The translations under genes and the position numbers were made by a program. Positions 37,824 to 46,593 of a stretch of DNA of 64,000 nucleotides are shown here, one piece after another. The DNA lies in the NCBI GenBank assembly GCA_018622495.1, contig CP076021.1, positions 992,001 to 1,056,000 of the forward strand, written 5' to 3'. The notes beneath the pieces were generated by a model that saw only the letters and a program-made list of their open reading frames with translations, was not told where the DNA came from and made no database searches. Source of the DNA: Mycoplasmatota bacterium (lineage in GTDB: Bacteria > Bacillota_I > Bacilli_A > Acholeplasmatales > Acholeplasmataceae). Every line of letters starts with the position of its first letter. Within the stretch, counting starts at the first letter, position 1.

Positions 37824-38645
37824 TTATTTATGGTTTTTAAATGGAAAAATATTGGTTTTGTTTTCTAACTTTTTTTCTTGTTTTGAACCTATTTCTAAAT
37901 CAGGATATATTTGGAACAAATCCTTCTTATATTTTTGTTCTAACAAGAGCAAATATATGTCATGATGGATGTGCTCACTAATAATAGAAACCATTAAAGG
38001 ATTCTTTGTATATGTCGCACTCCATGTCTGAGATTTCTTGTTAATATTAGCAACTAGCACTTCTTTATTATCGATGACTAGCATGAGTCTAGAAGGATTA
38101 AAAGAGGGGTATTGATGTGTGTATAGTTTCATACCCATATGCTTGAAATTTTGTTCTTGAAATGAGAAAACATAGATGTCTACACCTTTAGGTTCTAAAA
38201 ATCTTAAAGCATCTTCTAATATATGAATATCTAAATCTGTATTGATATAGACATCTGACTTCGCACTATAAATCATAGTTCTAGCTTTTCCTAAAATATT
38301 TTTGAAACCATGAATATTTAAGTATGGTTCTTGTTCAACTTCTTTAGGTATTTCTTTTAATGCTTCTTTTAATTGATTTATTTGCATCTCATATGTTTGA
38401 TTTAATTTTGTTAATAATATTTCTGGTTTTTCACTATAATATAATTCTTTTGTACCGTGTTCAATGAGTAATATACCTTTTTCACTCATTTTTTCCATTG
38501 TTGCATATACACTTGATCTTGATATATGTAAAACTTTAGACACTTGAAATACAGTAATACCAGGTGTTTTTAAGCATTGCACATAAATTTTCGCTTCATG
38601 TTCACTAAAATGGATATCTTTTAAAAGTTTAATAATAGCTTCCAT
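37824..38645 (-). CDS. TrmB-family transcription regulator
   Basis: A 273-residue regulator with an N-terminal winged helix (FSEHEAKIYVQCLKTPGITVFQVSK, then ISRSSVYATMEKMSEKGIL) typical of TrmB regulators, and a C-terminal PLD-like effector domain (about 110-250). The effector is unknown; in this family it is often a sugar or nucleoside. A perfect palindrome lies over its own start region, so it probably represses itself. The nucleoside importer begins on the same strand upstream, so this gene is the last of that cluster and may regulate it. Confidence 0.8.
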   Translation of the reverse strand: MEAIIKLLKDIHFSEHEAKIYVQCLKTPGITVFQVSKVLHISRSSVYATMEKMSEKGILLIEHGTKELYYSEKPEILLTKLNQTYEMQINQLKEALKEIPKEVEQEPYLNIHGFKNILGKARTMIYSAKSDVYINTDLDIHILEDALRFLEPKGVDIYVFSFQEQNFKHMGMKLYTHQYPSFNPSRLMLVIDNKEVLVANINKKSQTWSATYTKNPLMVSIISEHIHHDIYLLLLEQKYKKDLFQIYPDLEIGSKQEKKLENKTNIFPFKNHK

Positions 38646-38654
38646 AAGTCACCT

Positions 38655-38683
38655 CGTTGTATATTTTATACAACGTTATTATA
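38655..38683 (-). promoter_or_regulatory. palindromic operator and -10 of the TrmB-type regulator
   Basis: CGTTGTATA-TTT-TATACAACG at 38655-38675 has perfect 9-bp arms. It lies between the minus-strand TATAAT (38683-38678) and the ribosome site, covering the transcription start. This is the layout of an autorepressor site. Confidence 0.7.
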
Positions 38684-38690
38684 ACATAAA

Positions 38691-38714
38691 AAAGATGTGC
38701 AAATGCACATCTTT
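38691..38714 (-). terminator. terminator of the nucleoside importer operon
   Basis: Perfect stem AAAGATGTGC / GCACATCTTT, four-base loop, T-rich tail on the minus strand, seven bases after the last permease gene. Confidence 0.85.
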
Positions 38715-38720
38715 AATAAA

Positions 38721-39686
38721 TTATCGTAATGCTTTATCGTATGGTATACCTTCAGCTTTTGGAGCTTTAGATTTTTTAGATGTAAATATGAGTACAAACA
38801 ATGTTGCAACATATGGCAAGATATCATAGAATAAATCACCAATATTAAGTGCATCTAAGAATGGAATAAGTGCAATAGATTGTGATAATGTTCTAAGGAA
38901 TCCAAAGAATAATGCTAAGACAAATATACGCATTGGTTTCCATTGACCAAATATCATAATTGCAAGTGCTAAGAACCCAAAACCAGCAACTCCAGTTTTA
39001 CCACTAACATTAGCACTATTAATACCTATGGCATAAAAATATCCACTGACACCTGCTAATAAACCAGATATAATAACACCTAAGTATCTCATTTTATAAA
39101 CATTAACACCAACAGAATCTGCTGCATGTGGATGTTCACCACAAGCTCTAAGTCTTAAACCAAAACGTGTACGATATAAAGCAATGGTTGAAATAATTAG
39201 AAATACAATACCAAAGTATATAGTGATATATGTATCTTGGAAAAATAAATCACCAATTACAGGAATATCTCCAAGTAATGGAACTTTTCTAATAAATAAA
39301 TCAATATTTGTTGTAATACTATCTGTATTAAAAGTAGATCTTGTATAAAGTAATGCTACAGCTGGAATAAACATATTTAGTGCTGTACCAACAATCACTT
39401 GATTTGCTTTAAGTGTAATTGATGCAAGTGCTAATAATAGAGAATAGATGGCACCAGCAATCATCGCCACTAGAATACCGATAATAGTTAAGACATGAAC
39501 ATTAATCGTAGAATCTTGCATAATATATAAGAAATATATACCAAAGAATGCACCAAATAACATAATACCTTCTAATGCAATATTAATAATACCACTACGT
39601 TCACTATACATACCTGCAAGTGCTGATAACAATAATGGAATAGCAACAGGCAACATGCGTTGGATAATAAAATATAAGGTTTCCAT
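38721..39686 (-). CDS. nupQ: nucleoside ABC importer permease, second subunit
   Basis: A 321-residue permease of the BMP/Med-linked ABC family with about nine membrane helices. The family segments VPLLLSALAGMYSERSGIINIALEG and YRTRFGLRLRACGEHPHAADSVG (coupling helix) are clear. It works with the 39686 permease, the double ATPase and the lipoprotein to import nucleosides. It overlaps the other permease by one base. Confidence 0.85.
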   Translation of the reverse strand: METLYFIIQRMLPVAIPLLLSALAGMYSERSGIINIALEGIMLFGAFFGIYFLYIMQDSTINVHVLTIIGILVAMIAGAIYSLLLALASITLKANQVIVGTALNMFIPAVALLYTRSTFNTDSITTNIDLFIRKVPLLGDIPVIGDLFFQDTYITIYFGIVFLIISTIALYRTRFGLRLRACGEHPHAADSVGVNVYKMRYLGVIISGLLAGVSGYFYAIGINSANVSGKTGVAGFGFLALAIMIFGQWKPMRIFVLALFFGFLRTLSQSIALIPFLDALNIGDLFYDILPYVATLFVLIFTSKKSKAPKAEGIPYDKALR

Positions 39687-40840
39687 TATTTTTCACCATC
39701 CTTTGCATTTATTTGTAACTCTTTAATTTCTTTTCTCTTTTTTAAGTATTCTGCAAGTGCATGATTCATTAATAATGCAAATGCTGCAAAATATATAATA
39801 ATAGCAACTGATACATCAACAATTTCAGGCACAAAGCCTACACGGCTTATTTGATCTCCACCACGTCCTAAATAAGATATAAATAGTGCTGAAGCAATAA
39901 TACCTAATGGATTAGAATTTGCAAGTAATGCAACTGCAATTCCACTAAATCCTACAGCAGCTATGACATGAGTTGGTTCGTAAATCGTTGAACTACCTAT
40001 AATATTTGATGGTGCTAACATAACAAGAATACCCGCTAAACCAGCAAGAGCACCTGAAATACCCATTGTTAAAATTGTATTTCTCTTATAATTCATACCA
40101 GCATATTTAGAAGCATCTTTATTAAATCCAGTTGATTTTAATTCATATCCAAAGACTGTATATTTTAATATGACATATAATCCTATAGCACAAATTATAG
40201 CAATGATAAAACCTATATTTGCTCTAGATCCTGTAAATCCTAAAGATGATAATTGTAAATCTTGTGGTATATACTTTGTTACACTTCTACCAGTATCAAA
40301 CATAGTTGAATTATTAACAATAAAGTAATCAACGACAAATACACCTGTATAATTTAACATAATTGAAGTAATTACTTCATTAACATTAAATTCAGCTTTT
40401 AAAATACCAGGAATAATACCCCAAATAAATCCACCAAGAATACCTGCTATAATCGCGGTTACTATGTGTAGAAAATCATTAGGTATATCAACCATAAAAA
40501 TAACAAATATACCAAAAAATAGACCCATTGTATATTGTCCTGATGCACCAATATTAAATAAACCCATTTTAAATGCAAATCCAACTGATAAACCTGTCAG
40601 AATAATCGGTGTTGCAAAATAGATAACATCTCCTATATCTGATAACCCACCAAATAATAAGAATGAGAAACCAGAAAATGCTTGACTTGGATCAATAAAT
40701 AATAAAAATATAAGTGATATCAATAATCCAAGAATAATAGCAACGAAAGTTGCAAAAAACGAAGACTTAGATAAATTCTCAAATTTTAAATTTTCTTTCA
40801 TACGTTTAAGGAAGTTATTAAATATTTCTTTAATCTTCAT
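39686..40840 (-). CDS. nupP: nucleoside ABC importer permease, first subunit
   Basis: A 384-residue permease with about nine helices. Family segments include TPIILTGLSVGFAFKMGLFNIGASGQ and YELKSTGFNKDASKYAGM (coupling helix). The start is set at ATG 40840 because AAGGAGG lies eight bases before it; the frame extends eleven codons further into the ATPase gene. It overlaps the ATPase stop by 11 bases. Confidence 0.85.
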   Translation of the reverse strand: MKIKEIFNNFLKRMKENLKFENLSKSSFFATFVAIILGLLISLIFLLFIDPSQAFSGFSFLLFGGLSDIGDVIYFATPIILTGLSVGFAFKMGLFNIGASGQYTMGLFFGIFVIFMVDIPNDFLHIVTAIIAGILGGFIWGIIPGILKAEFNVNEVITSIMLNYTGVFVVDYFIVNNSTMFDTGRSVTKYIPQDLQLSSLGFTGSRANIGFIIAIICAIGLYVILKYTVFGYELKSTGFNKDASKYAGMNYKRNTILTMGISGALAGLAGILVMLAPSNIIGSSTIYEPTHVIAAVGFSGIAVALLANSNPLGIIASALFISYLGRGGDQISRVGFVPEIVDVSVAIIIYFAAFALLMNHALAEYLKKRKEIKELQINAKDGEK

Positions 40841-42386
40841 GAACTTCCTCCTTACGTGCTTGTTTTTTCGCACCTGACATGTATAATCCTAATTCTTCAA
40901 CTGATATTTTAGAAGGATCAAACTCGCCAACTATTTCGCCTTCATACATGACTATGACACGATCACTTAAAGACATGACTTCATCAAGTTCTAATGACAT
41001 TAATAAAACTGCTTTACCTTTATCTCTTGCTGCAACGATTTGTTTATGTACATATTCTATCGCACCAACATCAAGACCCCTTGTAGGTTGTGCTGAAATG
41101 AGTAAATCATATTCTTTTTCCAATTCTCTAGCAATAATTGCTTTTTGTTGATTACCACCAGACATGGAACGTGACATTGATAAAGGACCTCGGCCACTTC
41201 TCACATCATATTTTTCTATAAGTTCTTCAGCATATGAACGAATATTTTTAGCACTTAAAAAACCATGTTTATTAAATCTTGGTTGCCAATATCTTTGTAA
41301 AATAAAGTTATTTTCTAATGTAAAATCTAAAACTAAACCATATTTATGACGATCTTCAGGAATATGGGATAAACCTGCAATCGAACGATTTCTAATTTTT
41401 TCGTGCGTAATATCTTGATTATTTAATAAAATAGTCCCACCATGTGCTTTTGTTAAACCAGTAATCGCAGAGACTACTTCTGATTGTCCGTTACCTTCGA
41501 TACCAGCAATACATAATATTTCACCACGTCTAACATTAAATGAAACATCACTTGCTGCTTTTTTGGTGCCAGTTTGTGCATTAACTGTTAAATGATTAAC
41601 TGATAGAACAACTTCTTTTGGTTTTGATACTTCTTTATCAATATTAAAGTTAACATCTCGGCCAACCATCATTTTAGATAATTTTTCTTTATCTGTGTTT
41701 TTTACATCTACTGTACCAATATATTTACCTTTTCTAAGAACAGTGCAACGATTAGCGACACTTAATATCTCATTTAATTTATGAGATATAAATAAAATTG
41801 ATTTTCCTTCTTTTGCGAAATCACGCATAATTTCCATCAACTCATCAATTTCTTGTGGTGTTAATACAGCTGTAGGTTCATCAAATATTAATATATCGTT
41901 ATCTCTATATAGCATTTTAAGTATTTCTACACGTTGTTGTTGACCAACACTAATTTTTTCAATGAGTGCATCAGGATCAACTTTTAATTGATATTGTTCA
42001 CTTAATTCAACTATTTTCTTTCTAGCTGCATCTTTATTTAAAAAACCATGACGATGTGGTTCAACACCTAAAATAATATTTTCTAAAACAGTAAATACTT
42101 CTACCAATTTAAAATGTTGATGTACCATACCAATACCAAGCGCATTGGCATCGTTTGGATTTTTAATATTAACGACTTGACCATTCTTTTTGATTTCACC
42201 ATGTTCAGGTTGATAAAGTCCAAAAAGAACACTCATTAATGTTGATTTACCTGCACCATTTTCTCCTAATAATGCATGTATTTCACCTTTTCTGAGTTGT
42301 AGTGTAATATTATCGTTTGCGATAATACCGGGAAATTCTTTTGTGATGTTCAACATTTCTATGACATAATTTTCCAATTCTTTCAC
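40830..42386 (-). CDS. nupO: nucleoside ABC importer double ATPase
   Basis: Two fused ABC domains as in nucleoside/BMP-type importers. The first has Walker A GENGAGKST, signature SVGQQQRVEI and Walker B ILIFDEPTAVL. The second has the degenerate P-loop GIEGNGQSE, signature SGGNQQKAII and PTRGLDVGA. Length is 518 residues. The GTG at 42386 has no ribosome site; the TTG three codons on (42377) has AAGGTGA six bases before it and is a plausible true start. The stem at 42414 separates it from the lipoprotein gene. Confidence 0.88.
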   Translation of the reverse strand: MKELENYVIEMLNITKEFPGIIANDNITLQLRKGEIHALLGENGAGKSTLMSVLFGLYQPEHGEIKKNGQVVNIKNPNDANALGIGMVHQHFKLVEVFTVLENIILGVEPHRHGFLNKDAARKKIVELSEQYQLKVDPDALIEKISVGQQQRVEILKMLYRDNDILIFDEPTAVLTPQEIDELMEIMRDFAKEGKSILFISHKLNEILSVANRCTVLRKGKYIGTVDVKNTDKEKLSKMMVGRDVNFNIDKEVSKPKEVVLSVNHLTVNAQTGTKKAASDVSFNVRRGEILCIAGIEGNGQSEVVSAITGLTKAHGGTILLNNQDITHEKIRNRSIAGLSHIPEDRHKYGLVLDFTLENNFILQRYWQPRFNKHGFLSAKNIRSYAEELIEKYDVRSGRGPLSMSRSMSGGNQQKAIIARELEKEYDLLISAQPTRGLDVGAIEYVHKQIVAARDKGKAVLLMSLELDEVMSLSDRVIVMYEGEIVGEFDPSKISVEELGLYMSGAKKQARKEEVHED

Positions 42387-42413
42387 CTTCGTTCATTGTT
42401 TTTAGAAAAAATA

Positions 42414-42444
42414 AGAGGAGATAGGGTATTAGCCAATCTCCTCT
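42414..42444 (-). terminator. leaky terminator/attenuator between lipoprotein and ATPase genes
   Basis: Stem AGAGGAGAT / ATCTCCTCT on the minus strand followed by TATTTTTTCT, inside the operon. It would give more binding protein than transporter, a common design. Confidence 0.7.
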
Positions 42445-42495
42445 AATAGCCTTCTAATACTTAAAAGTTATTGTAGGCACAGTTAAAGTAGACAA

Positions 42496-43614
42496 TTATC
42501 TAGAAACTACAGTAACTCTTGTTAAACTTAATCCAGAAACTAATTCAGCAGCAGTTGCTACACCATCAGTATCAGCAATTGTGATTGTACGAAGTGGATC
42601 AACAGTACCATTAACTAATAATGCAAATGCAGCATCATAATCAGCTTCATCAAATGAATCAAATCTATCGAAAGCATCCGCAGTGTCATCACCAATAACC
42701 ATAGTTGGAAGACCAACACCATCGTTTGTTGCATCGAAATAAGTAGATTTTCCACCATAAGTATCAAATGAATCATCATAGTAAGCATCTAATACTAATT
42801 GAACTGAAACAGCTAAACCTTTAGTAGCTGAAGTAACTACTGTTTCACTATCATATCTTTGATCAACGTCAACACCAATTACTAAAGCTTCTGCTTCAGC
42901 AGCAGCTGACATAACTGATTTACCTACGTAACCACCAGCAGCAAATATAACTTCTGTACCACCTTGATACATTGCAGCAGCGGTTGCTTTATTTGTATCA
43001 GTTTCATCGAAATCACCAGTATAGTGATATATAGCATTAACATCAACATCTAATTCAACAGCAGCATATTCTGCACCTTGTAAGAAACCATAACCGAATG
43101 CTTGAACTGCAGGAACTGCCATACCACCCATAAATCCAAGTTCTGTCATACCATCCATTACAGCAGCATAACCAGCTAACCAGCCTGATTCTTCTTCTGC
43201 ATAGAAAATAGATGCAACATTTGATTCAGTATTAAATGTACCATAATCAGCAGTATGTGGAGCACCATCTAATAATATAAATGTTACTTCTGGATATAAA
43301 GTTTGTGCTGAGTAAACAGGAACTTCAAATAAGAAACCAGGTGTAACGATAACTTCAGCGCCTGCATCAACTGCATCACTAATAGCATCTAAATAAGCAT
43401 CATCTGTAGCTTCAGCTGGTTTATAATATTGATGTGAAATATTATTTTCTTCTGCATATGCGACAACACCTTCCCAAGCACCTTGGTTAAATGATTTGTC
43501 ATCAATATCGCCTTTATCTGTAATAAGTGCGATTTCGTAAGTATTTCCGCCACAAGCAGCTAACCCAATTGCCGCAAATGCTAGAACTACAACTAATAAT
43601 AATTTTCTTTTCAT
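42496..43614 (-). CDS. bmpA: BMP-family nucleoside-binding lipoprotein
   Basis: The substrate-binding protein of the importer. MKRKLLLVVVLAFAAIGLAACGG has a lipobox LAAC, so the Cys at about residue 20 is lipidated and anchors it outside. The PnrA/Med fold is seen in LITDKGDIDDKSFNQGAWEG, DAGAEVIVTPGFLF, GFMGGMAVPAVQAFGYGFLQG and IFAAGGYVGKSV. The start is ATG 43614 (GGAGG before it). The longer frame upstream would include the promoter region. Confidence 0.9.
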   Translation of the reverse strand: MKRKLLLVVVLAFAAIGLAACGGNTYEIALITDKGDIDDKSFNQGAWEGVVAYAEENNISHQYYKPAEATDDAYLDAISDAVDAGAEVIVTPGFLFEVPVYSAQTLYPEVTFILLDGAPHTADYGTFNTESNVASIFYAEEESGWLAGYAAVMDGMTELGFMGGMAVPAVQAFGYGFLQGAEYAAVELDVDVNAIYHYTGDFDETDTNKATAAAMYQGGTEVIFAAGGYVGKSVMSAAAEAEALVIGVDVDQRYDSETVVTSATKGLAVSVQLVLDAYYDDSFDTYGGKSTYFDATNDGVGLPTMVIGDDTADAFDRFDSFDEADYDAAFALLVNGTVDPLRTITIADTDGVATAAELVSGLSLTRVTVVSR

Positions 43615-43659
43615 TCTCTTGTATCCTCCTATTTTTATGGGCGTTACCCAATTAATTCT

Positions 43660-43688
43660 ATTATACATAAAATTTGCATAACTGACAA
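43660..43688 (-). promoter_or_regulatory. promoter of the nucleoside importer operon
   Basis: TTGTCA (43688-43683), 17-bp spacer, TATAAT (43665-43660). A small GGGTAACGCCC hairpin lies in the leader before the ribosome site. No riboswitch-sized leader exists. Confidence 0.8.
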
Positions 43689-43750
43689 CACTAAAATTGA
43701 TTTTTTGCAATCTAAATTAGTTCTTTATTCATATTATAGTTAAGACTTAA

Positions 43751-44701
43751 TTATTGTGAAACTTTTTCATTGTTTTTTTCAGTTTTCTTGAAAATATTAA
43801 TGAATTTTTTTGGAATAGATATAGCCGCATCACCAATGACTGCAGGTAACATGCTAGCCGCTTCTACGAGTGCATCTCTTCTTAATTTTTCTTTTGTAAT
43901 TTCAGTTGCGTCCGTAAATAGGAATTTTCTAGTGACAATACCAATTCTAAGTGTTAGTATTGCATTTGAAATACCACCTGTTACACTTGACATAAGCGGT
44001 TTGACTAGTGGAAGTTCTGATATGGTTTGTAATGTAGATTGTGGTAAGACTTCAGATAGATCTAGATCTTCTAAACCCTCTGCAATTAGTGCTGTTGAAA
44101 ATACATTAATTGTTAATTTTGCTAGTTTTCTGAAATTAGGTCTAAATCCACATAATTGCACAATTTCTTTGATCATTTTAATGTTAACGACAATCACTGT
44201 AAAAAAATCAAGTCGTCCGTTTTGTGATATAGCAGTTGAGACCATCACAGTTTTCGCATTTTTTTGAATGGTTTTATTAATGATTTTTTTAATGTCACCA
44301 TTAAATGCTTTATGAAGTGCTTCTCTAAGTGATTCATAATCGCCTAGGGCATTCGTTAAATCAAGTTTTGTATCATCTGATAAACCTTCTGCTTTTAATA
44401 ATCTTTTAGCAACTCTTTTATATAGTGCATAGTTTTTCTTGTGATTTTCATCTAATGTCGTTTCAATTGAAAATGACGGTGAAAATACAATAATATTAAT
44501 GGGTCTAATCAGTAATATATAAATTAAAATAACAACAATCACATAAAATGCGTATTCTAAGACTGGCACACCGTAGATTAAAACACCTCTTAATCGATCA
44601 CCTACATCTAATACACTGCTTAATAATATTAATATAAATAAAACAATAAAACCTATGGCTGTTAAATACCAAAAGATTTTAGCATTATCTTTTTTCTTCA
44701 T
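43751..44701 (-). CDS. DUF697-like membrane protein
   Basis: A 316-residue protein with two N-terminal membrane helices (FWYLTAIGFIVLFILILLSS and YAFYVIVVILIYILLI, about 8-70). A helical domain follows that contains AKTVMVSTAISQNGRLDFFTVIVVNI and LAKLTINVFSTALIAEGLEDLDL, the DUF697/YcjF-type core. Function is unknown; in other bacteria DUF697 is sometimes fused to GTPases. The start is set at ATG 44701 with GAGGTGGG before it. Confidence 0.75.
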   Translation of the reverse strand: MKKKDNAKIFWYLTAIGFIVLFILILLSSVLDVGDRLRGVLIYGVPVLEYAFYVIVVILIYILLIRPINIIVFSPSFSIETTLDENHKKNYALYKRVAKRLLKAEGLSDDTKLDLTNALGDYESLREALHKAFNGDIKKIINKTIQKNAKTVMVSTAISQNGRLDFFTVIVVNIKMIKEIVQLCGFRPNFRKLAKLTINVFSTALIAEGLEDLDLSEVLPQSTLQTISELPLVKPLMSSVTGGISNAILTLRIGIVTRKFLFTDATEITKEKLRRDALVEAASMLPAVIGDAAISIPKKFINIFKKTEKNNEKVSQ

Positions 44702-44747
44702 CAATCCCACCTCTTTCAAAATAATTATATCATTTTATTTTGATAAG

Positions 44748-45443
44748 TTATGATTTAATAAATATTTTTTTATTAGATTTTAAACTATATAATTCATGAC
44801 GTCCTATAATAATATGATCTATAATATCAATACCCATAATTTCAGATGTTTCAAATAATGTTTTAGTTGCACGTATATCAGCTTTTGAAGGACTTGCATC
44901 TCCTGTTGGATGATTATGAATAAAGATCATCGCTGATGCTGCATAAACTACTGCTTTTTTGTAAATATCTCTTGGATGAATAACCATTTGATTAATGGTG
45001 CCTATATAAAGTGTTTCTCTTTTTATGATTTCACTTTTTATATTGAGATATAATACAATAAAATGTTCTTGTTCTAAATTAATTAAATCATCTATTAATA
45101 AAACATACACATCATATGGTGATTGTATTTTAATGCGATTTCTATAACTTATTTGTGATAATCTTTTTCCAAGTTCAATAGCAGCAAGCAATGTGGTTGC
45201 TTTTGCGCGTTTAATACCTGGTATTTTAATAAAGGATTCATAATCAATTTTTTTCATGTCTTCGAGATGATTTAAATGATACAGTACTTCTTTTGCAAGT
45301 GATGTAACAGTTTGTTCTTTTGTTCCTGTTCTAAGTAATATCGCAATTAATTCATAATTTGATAACGCATGTGATCCTAAACGTATCATTCTTTCTCTTG
45401 GTCTTTCTTCAATAGGTGTTTCTTTTAATTTATATATTTTCAT
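44748..45443 (-). CDS. radC: RadC/JAB-domain protein
   Basis: A 231-residue protein: an N-terminal helix-hairpin-helix (SNYELIAILLRTGTK and KIPGIKRAKATTLLA) and a C-terminal JAMM metal domain with IFIHNHPTGDASPSKAD. The name implies DNA repair but the role is unproven. The ribosome site GAGGAG lies in the 3' arm of a terminator stem just upstream, which may limit its translation. Confidence 0.9.
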   Translation of the reverse strand: MKIYKLKETPIEERPRERMIRLGSHALSNYELIAILLRTGTKEQTVTSLAKEVLYHLNHLEDMKKIDYESFIKIPGIKRAKATTLLAAIELGKRLSQISYRNRIKIQSPYDVYVLLIDDLINLEQEHFIVLYLNIKSEIIKRETLYIGTINQMVIHPRDIYKKAVVYAASAMIFIHNHPTGDASPSKADIRATKTLFETSEIMGIDIIDHIIIGRHELYSLKSNKKIFIKS

Positions 45444-45475
45444 AAAAAAATCTCCTCTATTAATGATAGAGAAGA
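45444..45475 (-). terminator. glf terminator that buries the radC ribosome site
   Basis: Minus-strand stem TCTTCTCTAT / ATAGAGGAGA with a five-base loop and T7. The radC start follows at once, and GAGGAG is within the 3' arm. Confidence 0.75.
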
Positions 45476-45485
45476 TTATATTTAT

Positions 45486-46593
45486 TTACTCATTAAAATG
45501 TCTTTTTACAAATTGAAGAGTTTGCATTACAATATCATCCATATCTAAATATCTATACCAGCCAAGTCTACCAGCGAATGTTACATTAGATGTTTCATTA
45601 GCCAAAGATTGATATTTTTTAAATAATAAATTATTCTTATCATCATTAATTGGATAATACGGTTCATCTCCAACTTCCCATTTTTTAGGATATTCATAAG
45701 TTAGTATAGTAGGATTAATTTGTTTAAATTCAAAATGTTGATGTTCAATAATGCGAGTATATGGAATTTCTTTTCTCGTATAATTAACAACTGCATTACC
45801 TTGGAAATTATTTGAATTAACTACCTTTTTTTCAAATTTCAATGAACGATAATCTAGTTTTCCTAGATTATAATCAAAATATTGGTCAATAGTACCCGTA
45901 TATATCACATGATTCGCTAAAGCCATAAGTTCTTCTTTATGTTCAAAAAAATCAGTATTAAGTCTTACTTCGATACCATTTAATAACTTTTCGATGATTT
46001 GAGTATAACCACCCTTAGGGATTCCTTGATATTGATCGTTAAAATAATTGTTGTCATAAGTATAACGAACAGGCAATCTCTTAATGATAAATGCTGGTAG
46101 ATCAACACAATTTCTACCCCATTGTTTTTCAGTATATCCTTTAATAAGTTTTTTATAGATATCAGGTCCTACTAAATTTATAGCCTGTTCTTCTAAATTT
46201 TTTGGAGATTCTACTTTATATGATTCTTTTTGTTTTTCAATGTATGCTCTTGCTTCATCAGGTGTTTTTACACCCCACATTTGATTAAATGTAGACATAT
46301 TAAATGGTAAATGATAAAGTTCATCTTTATATCTTGCAAGTGGTGCATTGGTAAATCTATTAAATTCAGCAAATTGATTCATATAATCCCAAGCTTCTTT
46401 GTTATCAGTGTGAAAAATATGTGCACCATAAACATGAACATTGATGCCACCTTCATTTTTAGTATATATATTACCTGCAATGTGATTTCTTTTTTCAATA
46501 ACAAGTGAAGTTTTACCCCCTTTTTTTAGCTTCATAAGCAAAAATTGAACCAAACAACCCTGCACCTACAATTAAATAATCATACTTAGACAT
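45486..46593 (-). CDS. glf: UDP-galactopyranose mutase, 5' frameshift
   Basis: An FAD enzyme that converts UDP-galactopyranose to UDP-galactofuranose for surface glycans. ATG 46593 overlaps the end of folC and opens YDYLIVGAGLFGS (Rossmann FAD motif). The frame then breaks at an A7-G5 run near 46516-46527. Removing one base there joins EAKKRGKTS to the rest: GGINVHVYGAHIFHTDN, YTEKQWG and AFIIKRLPVRYTYDN. Repaired length is 368 residues, the family norm. As given, the long frame lacks the FAD loop. This is a homopolymer lesion and is probably an error. The last gene of the valS-folC-glf cluster. Confidence 0.88.

Noticed and set aside
43620-43750. Purine riboswitch before the nucleoside importer
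   Set aside because: The leader between the promoter and the ribosome site is only about 30 nt, too short for an aptamer.
43770-44267. Plus-strand frame of 165 residues
   Set aside because: It is a shadow of the DUF697 gene; low-complexity Ser/Val composition and no ribosome site.
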